Made by a program: the position numbers and the translations under genes. 64,000 bases of DNA, from assembly GCF_002944405.1 (NCBI RefSeq), contig NZ_CP024307.1:1570501-1634500 (forward strand). Direction: 5' to 3'. How positions within the stretch are numbered: position 1 is the first letter of the stretch; each line of letters starts with the position of its first letter. The DNA is from Sinorhizobium fredii (GTDB lineage: Bacteria; Pseudomonadota; Alphaproteobacteria; Rhizobiales; Rhizobiaceae). The notes under the pieces are model-generated. The model was given only the letters and a program-made list of their open reading frames with translations, searched no databases and was not told where the DNA came from. Shown in pieces: positions 36,181 to 44,677 of this stretch.

Positions 36181-37374
36181 TCACCTCTCCACCAGCGCCA
36201 TGCGGGCGTTGTACCAGTTCATGAACAGCGAGGTTGCGAGGCTCAGGCTCAGATAGACGATGAGCCAGATGCTGACCACTTCGATCGCCTGTCCGGTCTG
36301 GTTGAGGATCGTGCCGCCGACGGCGACGAGATCCGCATAGCCGACGGCGACCGCAAGCGACGAGTTCTTGGTGAGGTTGAGATATTGGCTGGTCAGTGGC
36401 GGAATGATGATGCGCATTGCCTGCGGAACGACGACCAGACGAGTCGTCAGCCTTGGGCGTATGCCAAGTGCGTGAGCGGCTTCCGTCTGCCCCTTTGAAA
36501 CTCCCCGGATGCCCGCCCGGACGATTTCCGCGATGAAGGCGGCAGTGTAGAAGGACAGCGCGAGGAAGAGCGACATGAATTCCGGTCCGACGACCGAACC
36601 GCCCGTAAGATTGAATTTGCCGGCGATCGGAATGTCGAAAGTCAGCGGAGCGCCGGTCGCCAGGAACGTTATCAGCGGCAGACCGATGAGCAAGCCGAGC
36701 ACGATCGACAAAACGGGCAGTCGCTGACCGGTTGCCTCCTGCCGTTGCCGGGCATAGCGGGCGAAAACGAAGCTCGCGACGACGGCGATGATCAAGGCGA
36801 ACAGTGTATATTGCGAACCCTCTCCGAAGATGGCTCTCGGGAACGCAACGCCGCGATTGCTCACATAGATATCGAAAGGTAGGGCGAGCGCCTCACGCGC
36901 CTGGGGTAAGATCGCCAGAACGCCGCTATACCAGAAGAAGATGACCAGCAGCGGTGGAATGTTGCGGAACACCTCGACATAGGCGAGCGAGAGCTTGGCG
37001 ATGATCCAGTTGTGCGACAGACGTCCAACGCCGACGATGAAGCCGATGATCGTTGCCGTGATGATACCGGTGATCGCCACCAGCAGGGTGTTGACGAAAC
37101 CGACGACCAGAGCGCGGCCGTAGGTGGAATCGCTCGTGAAGGCGATCAGTGATTGTCCGAGATCGAACCCCGCCCGGCCGTTCAAAAAGCCATAGCCGGA
37201 TGCGATGTTCGCGCGCTGCAAGTTCTCGACCGTGTTTTGGATGGTCCAGTAGACGAGAACTGCGAGGATGATGATGGTGATTGCCTGGTAGAATATGCCG
37301 CGTACCTGAGGATCGTTGATGATAGATCCCGAGGACTTGCTCTTCTCAGGCGCGTTTGTAACGCCAATGGCCAT
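36181..37374 (-). CDS. aapQ: General L-amino-acid ABC transporter, permease AapQ
   Basis: This 397-residue permease is paired with AapM. It has an N-terminal membrane segment ([18 protein letters not shown]), a long periplasmic stretch, then the HisMQ-type core with [25 protein letters not shown] as the ATPase-coupling loop. The aapJ-aapQ gap of 100 bases on the same strand holds a 12-bp hairpin, which may lower permease message relative to the binding protein. Confidence 0.94.
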   Translation of the reverse strand: MAIGVTNAPEKSKSSGSIINDPQVRGIFYQAITIIILAVLVYWTIQNTVENLQRANIASGYGFLNGRAGFDLGQSLIAFTSDSTYGRALVVGFVNTLLVAITGIITATIIGFIVGVGRLSHNWIIAKLSLAYVEVFRNIPPLLVIFFWYSGVLAILPQAREALALPFDIYVSNRGVAFPRAIFGEGSQYTLFALIIAVVASFVFARYARQRQEATGQRLPVLSIVLGLLIGLPLITFLATGAPLTFDIPIAGKFNLTGGSVVGPEFMSLFLALSFYTAAFIAEIVRAGIRGVSKGQTEAAHALGIRPRLTTRLVVVPQAMRIIIPPLTSQYLNLTKNSSLAVAVGYADLVAVGGTILNQTGQAIEVVSIWLIVYLSLSLATSLFMNWYNARMALVER

Positions 37375-37410
37375 ACAATGCCTCTTTCCCCGATCCGCCC
37401 TGTTTTCGGG

Positions 37411-37452
37411 CGTTCTTATTGTAGAACGGAGGAGCGGCGTGCCGCTCCTCCG
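37411..37452 (-). repeat. Intercistronic hairpins between aapJ and aapQ
   Basis: A 12-bp perfect stem, 37427-37438 against 37441-37452, has only a 2-base loop. A second stem CGTTCT/AGAACG (37411-37416, 37423-37428) overlaps its foot, so the two may be mutually exclusive. There is no U-run. This fits RNA stabilisation of the aapJ part or partial termination. Confidence 0.75.
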
Positions 37453-37474
37453 AGACTCTCAAGCCGACCAGCTT

Positions 37475-38500
37475 TTAGCGGACCGGCGGTGCGTACTGGA
37501 TGCCGCCCTTGTTCCAAAGCGCGTTCAGGCCGCGCTCGATCTTCAGCGGGCTGCCAGCGCCGATGTTGCGATCGAAGACTTCGCCGTAGTTGCCGACGGC
37601 TTTGATGATGTTGACGGCCCATTCATTGGTGAGGCCCAAGTCTGTACCGATCTTGCTGTCGGCTTCGACGCCGAGGAAGCGCTGAACGTCCGGGTTGGCC
37701 GATTTCTTCATCTCTTCGACATTTGCCTGGGTGACGCCGAATTCCTCGGCCTGGACCAGGGCATAATGAACCCAGCTGACGATGTCGTACCACTGGTCGT
37801 CGCCCTGGCGGACGGCCGGACCGAGCGGCTCCTTCGAGATGATCTCCGGCAGGATCATGTGATCATCCGGCTTCGAAAGGGTGAGGCGCAGCGAATAGAG
37901 GCCGGACTGGTCGGTGGTGTAGACGTCGCAACGGCCGGCATCATAGGCGGCGTTCACTTCCTCGAGCTTTTCGAAGACCACCGGGTTGTACTGCAGGTTG
38001 TTGGTCTTGAAGTAGTCGGCGAGGTTCAGCTCGGTGGTCGTGCCGGTCTGGACGCAGACGGCAGCGCCGGAAAGTTCGAGTGCGGACTTCACGTTGAGGC
38101 TCTTGCGAACCATGAAGCCCTGGCCGTCATAATAGTTGACCGGGCGGAAGTTGAAGCCGAGCGCCGTGTCGCGGTTGATGGTCCAGGTCGTGTTGCGGGC
38201 CAAAACGTCGACTTCGCCGGACTGCAGCGCCGGGAAACGCTCCTTGGCGGAGGTCGGCGTGTACTTGACCTTGGTGGCATCGCCGAACACTGCAGCAGCG
38301 ATCGCCTTGCAGTAGTCGACGTCGAAACCGCTCCAGTTGCCGGACGCGTCAGGGGCCGCGAAACCGGCGAGCCCGGTGTTCACGCCGCACTGGACGAAGC
38401 CCTTGGCCTTCACGTCGTCAAGGGTCGCGGCCGATGCCGCATTTGCGCCAATCCCCAAGACAGCAGCGCCAACAAGAGCTGTCAGAATTCTTCTTGCCAT
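37475..38500 (-). CDS. aapJ: General L-amino-acid ABC transporter, periplasmic binding protein
   Basis: This 341-residue secreted protein has a signal peptide of about 24 residues (basic ARR, hydrophobic ALVGAAVLGIGA, cleavage after AASA). The mature protein begins ATLDDVKAKGFVQCGVN, typical of family-3 solute-binding proteins. SGFDVDYCKAIAAAVFGD and LARNTTWTINRDTALGF are the ligand-domain hallmarks of the AapJ/BztA group. I chose ATG 38500 over an earlier in-frame codon because the signal peptide starts there. It is the first gene of the operon, with a candidate promoter about 100 bases upstream. Confidence 0.96.
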   Translation of the reverse strand: MARRILTALVGAAVLGIGANAASAATLDDVKAKGFVQCGVNTGLAGFAAPDASGNWSGFDVDYCKAIAAAVFGDATKVKYTPTSAKERFPALQSGEVDVLARNTTWTINRDTALGFNFRPVNYYDGQGFMVRKSLNVKSALELSGAAVCVQTGTTTELNLADYFKTNNLQYNPVVFEKLEEVNAAYDAGRCDVYTTDQSGLYSLRLTLSKPDDHMILPEIISKEPLGPAVRQGDDQWYDIVSWVHYALVQAEEFGVTQANVEEMKKSANPDVQRFLGVEADSKIGTDLGLTNEWAVNIIKAVGNYGEVFDRNIGAGSPLKIERGLNALWNKGGIQYAPPVR

Positions 38501-38599
38501 TTTTTTGAACCTTTTCGGTTGTTCGTAAGTTCCCGTCTGCACTGGTGCGCTCTGTCGGCGCGTGCAGCCTCAGCCACCCTCCTGGCATGAGTGCAATCT

Positions 38600-38629
38600 A
38601 TCTCATGCTCAAAATCCATGGGGGTCAAG
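38600..38629 (-). promoter_or_regulatory. Candidate sigma-70 promoter of aapJQMP
   Basis: On the minus strand CTTGACC (38629-38623) is followed by a 17-base spacer and TGAGAT (38605-38600). The -35 box matches CTTGAC fully; the -10 box is weak. Leader length would be about 90 bases. Confidence 0.5.
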
Positions 38630-38841
38630 AGATGTTGCCGATTTTCTGATTTTCGATGTGAAAAACTGAAAATTCGTCAGAATTTTAAGCAGATTTTGCG
38701 GGAAATCGTCCGCTTCTGGATAAAAAACCGTCAGATACGCGGGGACCGGGTCGACGGCCGCCGTAGCGAATTTTCCCTTGACCCTCACCCGTGCCGCGTT
38801 CGATGAGTCTCCATCCAGTTTTCAACGGCGGATTCGTTAAA
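38630..38841. promoter_or_regulatory. AT-rich divergent control region, aapJ/metC
   Basis: This gap is unusually AT-rich for the genome from 38636 to 38725, with repeated GATTTT, GAAAA and AATTTT words. CAGAATTTTAAGCAG (38678-38692) fits the Lrp consensus at 12 of 15 places. CTTGAC (38777-38782), 17 bases, TCGATG (38800-38805) is a possible metC promoter. No gene is seen in it. Confidence 0.4.
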
Positions 38842-40029
38842 ATGGCAGACAAGATGAGCGCGCGTGGAGAGGTCGGCATCAACACCCGCCTCGCGCATGC
38901 AGGCAACAACCCCTCCGACTTCCACGGATTCGTGAATCCGCCGGTGGTCCACGCGTCCACCGTACTTTTCCCCAATGCGAAGACCATGGAAACGCGGGCG
39001 CAGAAATACACCTACGGCACGCGCGGCACGCCGACGACCGACGCGCTCTGCGAGGCGATCAATGAACTCGAAGGCGCCGCCGGAACGATTCTCGTACCCT
39101 CGGGGCTGGCCGCTGTCACGGTGCCCTTCCTCGCCTATCTTTCGTCGGGCGACCACGCTCTGATCGTCGATTCGGTCTATTTCCCGACCCGGCACTTCTG
39201 CGACACGATGCTGACCCGGCTCGGGATCACGGTCGAATATTACGATCCGATGATCGGTACTGCCATCGAGGGCCTGATCCGGCCGAACACGCGGCTGGTG
39301 CACACGGAGGCGCCGGGCTCGAACACGTTCGAGATGCAGGATATCCGGGCGATTGCCGATGCCGCCCACCGCCACGGCTGCGTCGTCACCATGGACAACA
39401 CCTGGGCAACGCCGATCTACTTCCGCCCCCTCGACCATGGCGTCGACGTTTCCATCCACGCGGCGACGAAATATCCCTCCGGGCACTCCGACGTGCTGCT
39501 CGGAACCGTTTCGGCCAATGCTGCCCATTGGCCGGCCCTGACCGAGGCGATGGTGACGCTCGGCGTCTGCGTCTCACCGGACGACAGCTATCAGATTCTG
39601 CGCGGCCTTCGCACCATGGGCATTCGCCTGGAGCGCCACCAGGACAGCGCTCTGGCGATTGCCACCTGGCTCGAGGGTCGGGACGAGGTGGAGAGGGTGC
39701 TGCATCCGGCGCTGCCGAGCTTTCCCGGGCACGAGCTCTGGAAGCGCGACTTTGGCGGGGCGAGCGGCATCTTCTCATTTGTCCTGAAGGCCGAACCCGA
39801 AACAAGCAAGGCGAAGGCGCATGCCTTCCTCGATGCGCTCTCGTTCTTCGGCCTCGGCTATTCCTGGGGCGGCTTCGAGAGCCTCGCATTGCATGCGAAC
39901 CTTTCCGATCGCAAGATCGCGAAGGGCCCATCAGGAGGGCCCGTCATCCGGCTGCAGATCGGTCTGGAAGATGTTGCCGACCTGCGCCGCGACATCGAGG
40001 CAGGTCTCGCGGCGGCCAATGCCGCCTGA
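38842..40029 (+). CDS. metC: Cystathionine beta-lyase
   Basis: MetC splits cystathionine to homocysteine, pyruvate and ammonia in methionine synthesis. The 395-residue PLP enzyme belongs to the Cys/Met-metabolism family. It shows YTYGTRGTPTTDALCEAI near residue 57, the cofactor-contact strand TMDNTWATPIYFRP, and Schiff-base K210 in SIHAATKYPSGHSDVLLG. The C-terminal WGGFESLA loop is typical of beta-lyases and gamma-lyases alike. The specific call rests on similarity to rhizobial MetC. ATG 38842 was chosen over an upstream in-frame ATG at 38791 because the GGCGGA site fits. Confidence 0.9.
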   Translation: MADKMSARGEVGINTRLAHAGNNPSDFHGFVNPPVVHASTVLFPNAKTMETRAQKYTYGTRGTPTTDALCEAINELEGAAGTILVPSGLAAVTVPFLAYLSSGDHALIVDSVYFPTRHFCDTMLTRLGITVEYYDPMIGTAIEGLIRPNTRLVHTEAPGSNTFEMQDIRAIADAAHRHGCVVTMDNTWATPIYFRPLDHGVDVSIHAATKYPSGHSDVLLGTVSANAAHWPALTEAMVTLGVCVSPDDSYQILRGLRTMGIRLERHQDSALAIATWLEGRDEVERVLHPALPSFPGHELWKRDFGGASGIFSFVLKAEPETSKAKAHAFLDALSFFGLGYSWGGFESLALHANLSDRKIAKGPSGGPVIRLQIGLEDVADLRRDIEAGLAAANAA

Positions 40030-40043
40030 TCGGGCCATCCGAG

Positions 40044-40083
40044 TGACCGGGGCAGGCGGCAGGGATTTGCTGCCTGCCGGTCA
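40044..40083. terminator. Hairpin between convergent metC and monooxygenase
   Basis: TGACCGG (40044-40050) pairs with CCGGTCA (40077-40083), with further GGCAG/CTGCC pairing inside. It spans the stop codon of the minus-strand gene. No clear U-run is seen on either side. Confidence 0.5.
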
Positions 40084-41262
40084 GGCCTTCTCGCGTTCCG
40101 AGGCGCCATATCCATAGAGCCAGTCGAGATCGGCTGCGAGCGCTTCCGGGCCCTTCAGCGCGAGGACCAGGTTTCGCGCGACCCTGACCGGCCCGCGGGC
40201 GTGATAGGCAAAGCGGTTGAAGGCGGCACGCTTGCGGACCCGGGCGATCCGTGCCCGGCGCGCCTGCTCGTAACGCGCGAAGGCGGCCGGAGCGTCGGGG
40301 CACTCGGCAAGACAAAGCGCCAGTTCACTGGCGTCCTCTATCGCCATCGCAGCACCCTGGGCCGCAAAGGGCGTCATCGCATGGGCGGCGTCGCCGATCA
40401 GCACGATGTCCCGCCTGTTGTGCCAGGCGCCTTCCTCGACGGTGCACAAGGGCCAATAGGTGGCCGAGCCGGAACCTTCGATCAACGATCGCAGATCGGG
40501 GTGCCATGCTTCGAAAGCGGCCGTGAATTCGCGTCGTCGCTCCGGTGATTCCTGACCCGTCCAGGCCCCCTCGGCCGGCGTGCCGCCGACGACCGCAACC
40601 AGATTGAAGCCGTCGATTTCGCGAAGCGGGTAGGCGACCAGATGAGCCTCCGGCCCAAGGAAGGCCGTGACGCGATCCGCCGAAAGGCAGCCCGTCTCTT
40701 CTGTGTTCGGCAGCAACAGCCGCCAAGCGACATTGCCGGAGAACCGGGCGGCGCCGGCGGCCGGAATAGCGGCTCTCGCCTCCGACCAGATGCCGTCGGC
40801 GCCGATGACGATTGATGGGCGGCGTCCCGTTGCCGCGGCAGCCGCCGCCACCGGATCGCCCTTGATGCGCTTGCCAAGATGCAGGCGGCAGGCCGGCTCC
40901 GACTGTACTGCGTCCAGGAGGATTTTCTGCAGGCTGGCGCGGTGCAGGACCCCGTAGGGTGCTGCCCAGCGGATGCGCGCTGCCGCACCGGCTGGCACGT
41001 CTGCTAGCGGACGCAGCGAGTGTCCGTCGACGAGCCCTATCGATTTCGGTTCACCCCACACCGCCTCGAGCGCAGGGAGCAAGCCGAGTTTCACTAAGAT
41101 GCGCGAGGCGTTCGGTGACAATTGCAGCCCGGCGCCCACCTCGTTCAGTGCGTCTGCCTGCTCGAAGATATCTGAAGCAAAGCCCTGCCGCGCAAGGCAC
41201 AGCGCCATTGTCAGGCCGGCGATGCCAGCGCCGACGATTGCGACGGGACCAGCCTTTTGCAT
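40081..41262 (-). CDS. FAD-dependent monooxygenase (salicylate-hydroxylase-like)
   Basis: This 393-residue group A flavin monooxygenase has N-terminal dinucleotide fold AIVGAGIAGLTMALCLARQG (8-27) and a central DG motif near VIGADGIWSEARA. FAD ribityl site VLIGDAAHAMTPFAAQGAAMAIEDA is in the C-terminal half. The family hydroxylates aromatic rings (salicylate, 3-hydroxybenzoate, 6-hydroxynicotinate) or makes ubiquinone precursors. No ring-cleavage genes lie nearby, so the substrate is open. It begins 28 bases after the zinc-finger gene on the same strand and may be in its operon. Confidence 0.87.
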   Translation of the reverse strand: MQKAGPVAIVGAGIAGLTMALCLARQGFASDIFEQADALNEVGAGLQLSPNASRILVKLGLLPALEAVWGEPKSIGLVDGHSLRPLADVPAGAAARIRWAAPYGVLHRASLQKILLDAVQSEPACRLHLGKRIKGDPVAAAAAATGRRPSIVIGADGIWSEARAAIPAAGAARFSGNVAWRLLLPNTEETGCLSADRVTAFLGPEAHLVAYPLREIDGFNLVAVVGGTPAEGAWTGQESPERRREFTAAFEAWHPDLRSLIEGSGSATYWPLCTVEEGAWHNRRDIVLIGDAAHAMTPFAAQGAAMAIEDASELALCLAECPDAPAAFARYEQARRARIARVRKRAAFNRFAYHARGPVRVARNLVLALKGPEALAADLDWLYGYGASEREKA

Positions 41263-41290
41263 CGATGTCGCGCCGGTGGCTGCGGGCAGG

Positions 41291-41536
41291 TCAGGCCGCC
41301 TTGGTCTCGAAGAGACAGCCCGGCGGAATCGTCTCTGTCGCCTTCAGGCTCGCGTTGTAGCGATAGAGCGTCGAGCAATAGGAGCAGACCTTCTCGTTGT
41401 CGTCGCCCATGTCGATGAAGATATGGGGGTGATCGAAGGGAACGGATGCGCCGGTGCACATGAATTCCTTGACGCCGATCTCGATAACCCGGTGCCCGCC
41501 GTCATTCTGGAAATGGGGGATGCTGTGGCCGGCCAT
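41291..41536 (-). CDS. Zinc-finger protein, NDUFS6/zf-CHCC type
   Basis: This 81-residue protein has the C-H-C-C zinc pattern: FMCTG, then DHPHIFIDMGDDNEKVCSYCSTLYRY. It matches the zf-CHCC family, whose mitochondrial member NDUFS6 is an accessory subunit of respiratory complex I. Alphaproteobacterial homologues are thought to bind the same site of the bacterial complex. ATG 41536 was chosen because homology starts at MAGHSIPHFQ. The complex I genes are not in this window. Confidence 0.85.
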   Translation of the reverse strand: MAGHSIPHFQNDGGHRVIEIGVKEFMCTGASVPFDHPHIFIDMGDDNEKVCSYCSTLYRYNASLKATETIPPGCLFETKAA

Positions 41537-41706
41537 GTCGTACTCCGCTGAATGCAAGTCTGTATATTTTTGCCGGCACCATAGTGAGCTTTGGCGCAAA
41601 TGTGTAGCAGCAATCACGACGCGCCTGTGGTTTTTGACGGGCGGGGGTTTTCGCCTCTTCGGTTACCGCCTAGTTTCGGCGAAAACAGATGATGTCTGGG
41701 AAAACC

Positions 41707-42492
41707 ATGGATTTGAACCCACCGCCTTTCTCGCGCTTCACCCACGACGGCTTGGAAATTGCCTATTTCGACGAGGGCGACCCGTCGGGGGATCCTGTGC
41801 TGCTCATTCACGGGTTCGCCTCGAGCGCCAATGTCAACTGGGTATACCCAGGCTGGCTGAAGACGCTCGGCGACGCTGGCTACCGGGTTGTCGCACTCGA
41901 CAACCGCGGTCACGGGGCGAGCAGCAAGCCTTATGACGCTTCCGTGTACCACCCGCACCAGATGGCCGGCGACGCGGCCGCGCTTCTGGCCCATCTCGGC
42001 ATCCCAGAGGCGCATATCATGGGCTATTCGATGGGCGCGCGCATCTCCGCATTCCTGGCGTTGCATCACCCGCATCGCGTCCGCTCGCTGGTGTTCGGCG
42101 GCTTGGGAATAGGCATGGTGACCGGAGTGGGAGACTGGGACCCGATCGCCGACGCGCTGCTTGCGCCATCGCTCGAAGATGTGACGCATACACGCGGCCG
42201 AATGTTCCGCGCCTTTGCCGACCAGACGAAGAGCGACCGCCAGGCGCTTGCCGCCTGCATATCGACCTCGCGCGATCTGCTTTCCGCCGAGGATGTCGGG
42301 CGCATCGACGTGCCCGTTCTGGTCGGGGTCGGCACGAAGGACGACGTGGCGGGCTCCGCCCAGGAGCTTGCCGCCCTGATGCCGCATGCCATGGCCGTGG
42401 ACATTCCGGGCCGCGACCATATGCTGGCCGTTGGCGACCGCGTCTTCAAGAAGGCGGTCCTGGAGTTTCTCGCCGAGCTCGGCCGCGCCTAG
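41707..42492 (+). CDS. Alpha/beta hydrolase
   Basis: This 261-residue hydrolase has the oxyanion motif LLIHGFASS, nucleophile elbow GYSMGAR (Ser near residue 109), acid in LVGVGTKDDVAG and final His in IPGRDHMLAV. The helical cap lies between. Its substrate is unknown; annotations of close relatives vary among esterase, lactonase and haloperoxidase. ATG 41707 follows TGGGAAA. Two earlier ATG codons (41689, 41692) remain possible and would add five or six residues. It is divergent to the NDUFS6-like gene. Confidence 0.85.
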   Translation: MDLNPPPFSRFTHDGLEIAYFDEGDPSGDPVLLIHGFASSANVNWVYPGWLKTLGDAGYRVVALDNRGHGASSKPYDASVYHPHQMAGDAAALLAHLGIPEAHIMGYSMGARISAFLALHHPHRVRSLVFGGLGIGMVTGVGDWDPIADALLAPSLEDVTHTRGRMFRAFADQTKSDRQALAACISTSRDLLSAEDVGRIDVPVLVGVGTKDDVAGSAQELAALMPHAMAVDIPGRDHMLAVGDRVFKKAVLEFLAELGRA

Positions 42493-42601
42493 TCAAAGAT
42501 GACCGCCGATCGAAACGTGCGGGGCCATTTATGTTGGTCGGGAATTGCCCTATATATGTCGCAGCGCAAGCCGGCAGATTGACCCAGGAAGGAGCGCGAC
42601 C

Positions 42602-43429
42602 ATGGTCGCCAAGAGCGAACTTCGCCATACGGAACCGCTGAAGGCAGTCGACCCCATCTGGGACAGTCTGCGCGAAGAAGCGCGCCTCGCCGCCGAGCGG
42701 GATCCGATGCTTGCGGCCTTTCTCTATTCGACTGTGGTCAACCAGCATTCGCTGGAAGAGAGCGTGATCTACCGGATCTGCGAACGGCTTGATCACCCCG
42801 ACCTGCAGGCAAACCTTCTTCACCAGACCTTTCTGGAGATGCTCGAGGACTGGCCTGAATGGAGCGCGATCCTGCGGGTCGACATCCAGGCGGTCTACGA
42901 CCGCGATCCGGCCTGCACGCGGTTCCTCGAGCCCGTGCTCTATTTCAAGGGCTTCCATGCCATCCAGACGCACCGGCTGGCCCACTGGCTGTGGGACCGC
43001 GGGCGGAAGGATTTTGCGCTCTATCTCCAGAGCCGCTCCTCGAGTGTGTTCCAGACCGATATCAATCCGGCCGCACGCGTCGGGCGCGGCATCTTCCTCG
43101 ACCACGCGACGGGGCTTGTCGTCGGCGAAACGGCGGTGATTGGCGACAATGTGTCGATCCTGCATGGCGTCACCCTTGGCGGCACCGGCAAGGAGGGCAG
43201 CGACCGTCACCCGAAGATCGGCGACGGCGTGCTGATCGGCGCCGGCGCGAAGATCCTCGGCAATATCCATATCGGCCATTGCTCGCGGGTGGCGGCCGGA
43301 TCGGTCGTGCTGAAGGCGGTTCCGCCGAAGACGACGGTAGCGGGCGTTCCGGCCAGGGTCGTCGGCGAGGCCGGATGCTCCGAACCCTCGCGGCAGATGG
43401 ACCAGATCCTGGCGAGCTTCGATATCTGA
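42602..43429 (+). CDS. cysE: Serine O-acetyltransferase
   Basis: CysE transfers acetyl from acetyl-CoA to L-serine, the first step of cysteine synthesis. The 275-residue protein has an N-terminal helical domain (about 1-140, with VNQHSLEESVIYRICERL). The left-handed beta-helix follows, with catalytic regions DHATGLVVGETAVIGDNV and LHGVTLGGTGKEGSDRHPKIGDGVLIGAGAK. The C-terminal tail SRQMDQILASFDI ends in Ile, as needed to dock into cysteine synthase. AGGAAGGAG lies about 9 bases upstream of ATG 42602. Confidence 0.96.
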   Translation: MVAKSELRHTEPLKAVDPIWDSLREEARLAAERDPMLAAFLYSTVVNQHSLEESVIYRICERLDHPDLQANLLHQTFLEMLEDWPEWSAILRVDIQAVYDRDPACTRFLEPVLYFKGFHAIQTHRLAHWLWDRGRKDFALYLQSRSSSVFQTDINPAARVGRGIFLDHATGLVVGETAVIGDNVSILHGVTLGGTGKEGSDRHPKIGDGVLIGAGAKILGNIHIGHCSRVAAGSVVLKAVPPKTTVAGVPARVVGEAGCSEPSRQMDQILASFDI

Positions 43430-43607
43430 CGCGGAGGAAGGGCCGCGTTCATCGCCTTGTTCGCGGAAATGAAAAATCTGAGCGGCAATTCAACGCGTTA
43501 CGGCTGTCGTTAATCATCTTCATGGGGGCTCGGCGCCGTGATGGGTTTACACCTGGCAACGCCGCATGCGAGAAGCGCGGCAAATCAATCGGCTACGGAG
43601 AATAGAT

Positions 43608-43811
43608 TTGAAGCCCGAAGAAATCCGCAAGCTTGAGGCCTATTTCAAGCGCACCTTGAATCCGGCTATGGTCGTCAAGGCCCGTCCCAGGAAGGACGAA
43701 TCCGCCGAGGTTTATCTTGGCGACGAATTTCTCGGAGTCATATTCCGCGACGACGAAGACGGCGAACTCTCCTATAATTTCTCGATGGCGATCCTCGACG
43801 TCGATCTCTGA
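43608..43811 (+). CDS. DUF3126 family protein (TTG start)
   Basis: This 67-residue protein opens with KPEEIRKLEAYFKRTLNP and ends with a strand-rich half (AEVYLGDEFLGVIFRDDEDGELSYNFSMAILDVD), the DUF3126 pattern. No function is known. The TTG at 43608 is preferred since CGGAG lies 7 bases upstream and the family starts at this place. An ATG at 43566 in frame has no matching ribosome site. An intrinsic terminator follows directly. Confidence 0.85.
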   Translation: MKPEEIRKLEAYFKRTLNPAMVVKARPRKDESAEVYLGDEFLGVIFRDDEDGELSYNFSMAILDVDL

Positions 43812-43857
43812 GCTGGACGTCGCATGGCCGGTCGACGGCCGCGTGTCTCAAAGTGTG

Positions 43858-43888
43858 CCGGCCTGAGCAATCGGGCCGGTTTTTTCTT
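43858..43888 (+). terminator. Intrinsic terminator after the DUF3126 gene
   Basis: CCGGCC (43858-43863) pairs with GGCCGG (43874-43879), followed by TTTTTTC, a textbook U-run. Confidence 0.88.
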
Positions 43889-43962
43889 ATAAGTCTTACT
43901 TTTAGATAATTTATCCGCATGTCGCCGGATCTTCATCAAGTCGTTGCAAGAATTGTGTTTTA

Positions 43963-44008
43963 CTGCATCGCACACTGAACTTGACTTTTTGTGCAGTGCA
44001 CCTAGACT
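43963..44008 (+). promoter_or_regulatory. Phasin promoter with PhaR-like sites
   Basis: CTTGAC (43980-43985), exactly 17 bases, TAGACT (44003-44008) is a strong rhizobial sigma-70 promoter 34 bases before the start codon. CTGCATCGCAC (43963-43973) and GTGCAGTGCAC (43991-44001) both contain TGC-N3-GCA, close to the PhaR consensus CTGC-N3/4-GCAG. One lies upstream of the -35 box and one in the spacer. Confidence 0.65.
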
Positions 44009-44041
44009 GACGCTTGCCCACCGCCCACAAGGAGAAACTTG

Positions 44042-44398
44042 ATGTTCAACTTCGACGATGCAAACAAGAAGAGCAAGGAAGCACTCGACGTGGCTGTAAA
44101 GAGCTACTCTGCGATGACCAAGGGCTTCCAGGCCATTGCAACCGAAGCAGCAGACTACTCGAAGAAGTCCTTCGAAGATGGCATTGCCCATCTTGAAAAG
44201 CTGTCGGGCGCCAAGAGCCTCGAGGCTGCCTTCGAACTGCAGACGAACTATCTGAAGTCGAGCTATGAATCTTTCGTCGCCGAAGCATCGAAGATCGGCG
44301 AGATGTATGCCGATCTCGCCAAGGACGCCTACAAGCCCTATGAGGCACCGGTCGCCAAGGCAACGGCATCCGTGAAGTCCGCAGCTGCCGCCGCCTGA
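44042..44398 (+). CDS. Phasin (polyhydroxybutyrate granule protein)
   Basis: This 118-residue, largely helical, amphipathic protein matches the phasin_2 family: MFNFDDANKKSKEALDVAV at the start, AADYSKKSFEDGIAHLEKLSGAKSLEAAFELQ in the middle and an Ala-rich tail. Phasins coat polyhydroxybutyrate granules and limit their coalescence. GGAGAAA is placed 5 bases before ATG 44042. S. meliloti has two phasins; this is probably the one called PhaP2, but that is from memory of the neighbourhood. The gene stands alone, with its own promoter and hairpin. Confidence 0.9.
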   Translation: MFNFDDANKKSKEALDVAVKSYSAMTKGFQAIATEAADYSKKSFEDGIAHLEKLSGAKSLEAAFELQTNYLKSSYESFVAEASKIGEMYADLAKDAYKPYEAPVAKATASVKSAAAAA

Positions 44399-44422
44399 CG
44401 ATTAGAATATCGCCATTGCCAA

Positions 44423-44453
44423 AAGGCCGGTCGCGGTTGCCGCGGCCGGCCTT
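44423..44453 (+). terminator. Hairpin terminator after the phasin gene
   Basis: A 14-bp stem (44423-44436 with 44440-44453, one G-U pair) is followed by GTCGTTCTTG. The stem is very stable, with only a weak U-tract. Confidence 0.7.
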
Positions 44454-44581
44454 GTCGTTCTTGGGGTATCGGGTTTCCGGGCTTACTTCGGTAGCTTGGC
44501 CAGAGATTCAACGTCGACTGTAGCGGCCGAAGAAAATTGATCAATCTTGTGCTTGGCCGTGCGAATATGATTGCAGTGCGT

Positions 44582-44658
44582 TGGTTCGGTCTTAAAATCC
44601 AAGAACGAACCATTAGATAAAGGCAAGCAGGCCGCAGCCACGTTGGTGGATTGCGGCC
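44582..44658 (+). promoter_or_regulatory. Two hairpins in the clpS upstream region
   Basis: TGGTTCG (44582-44588) pairs with CGAACCA (44606-44612) with an extra CTT/AAG inside. GGCCGCA (44630-44636) pairs with TGCGGCC (44652-44658), with CCA/TGG inside. The second ends 20 bases before the clpS ATG and may shape its leader. A promoter is not clear. Confidence 0.4.
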
Positions 44659-44677
44659 GTCAAGGGAATGAAACAGA

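Noticed and set aside
38501-38841. SAM riboswitch before metC
   Set aside because: No SAM-II or other SAM-riboswitch consensus or pseudoknot was seen; the region is AT-rich repeats plus a promoter candidate.
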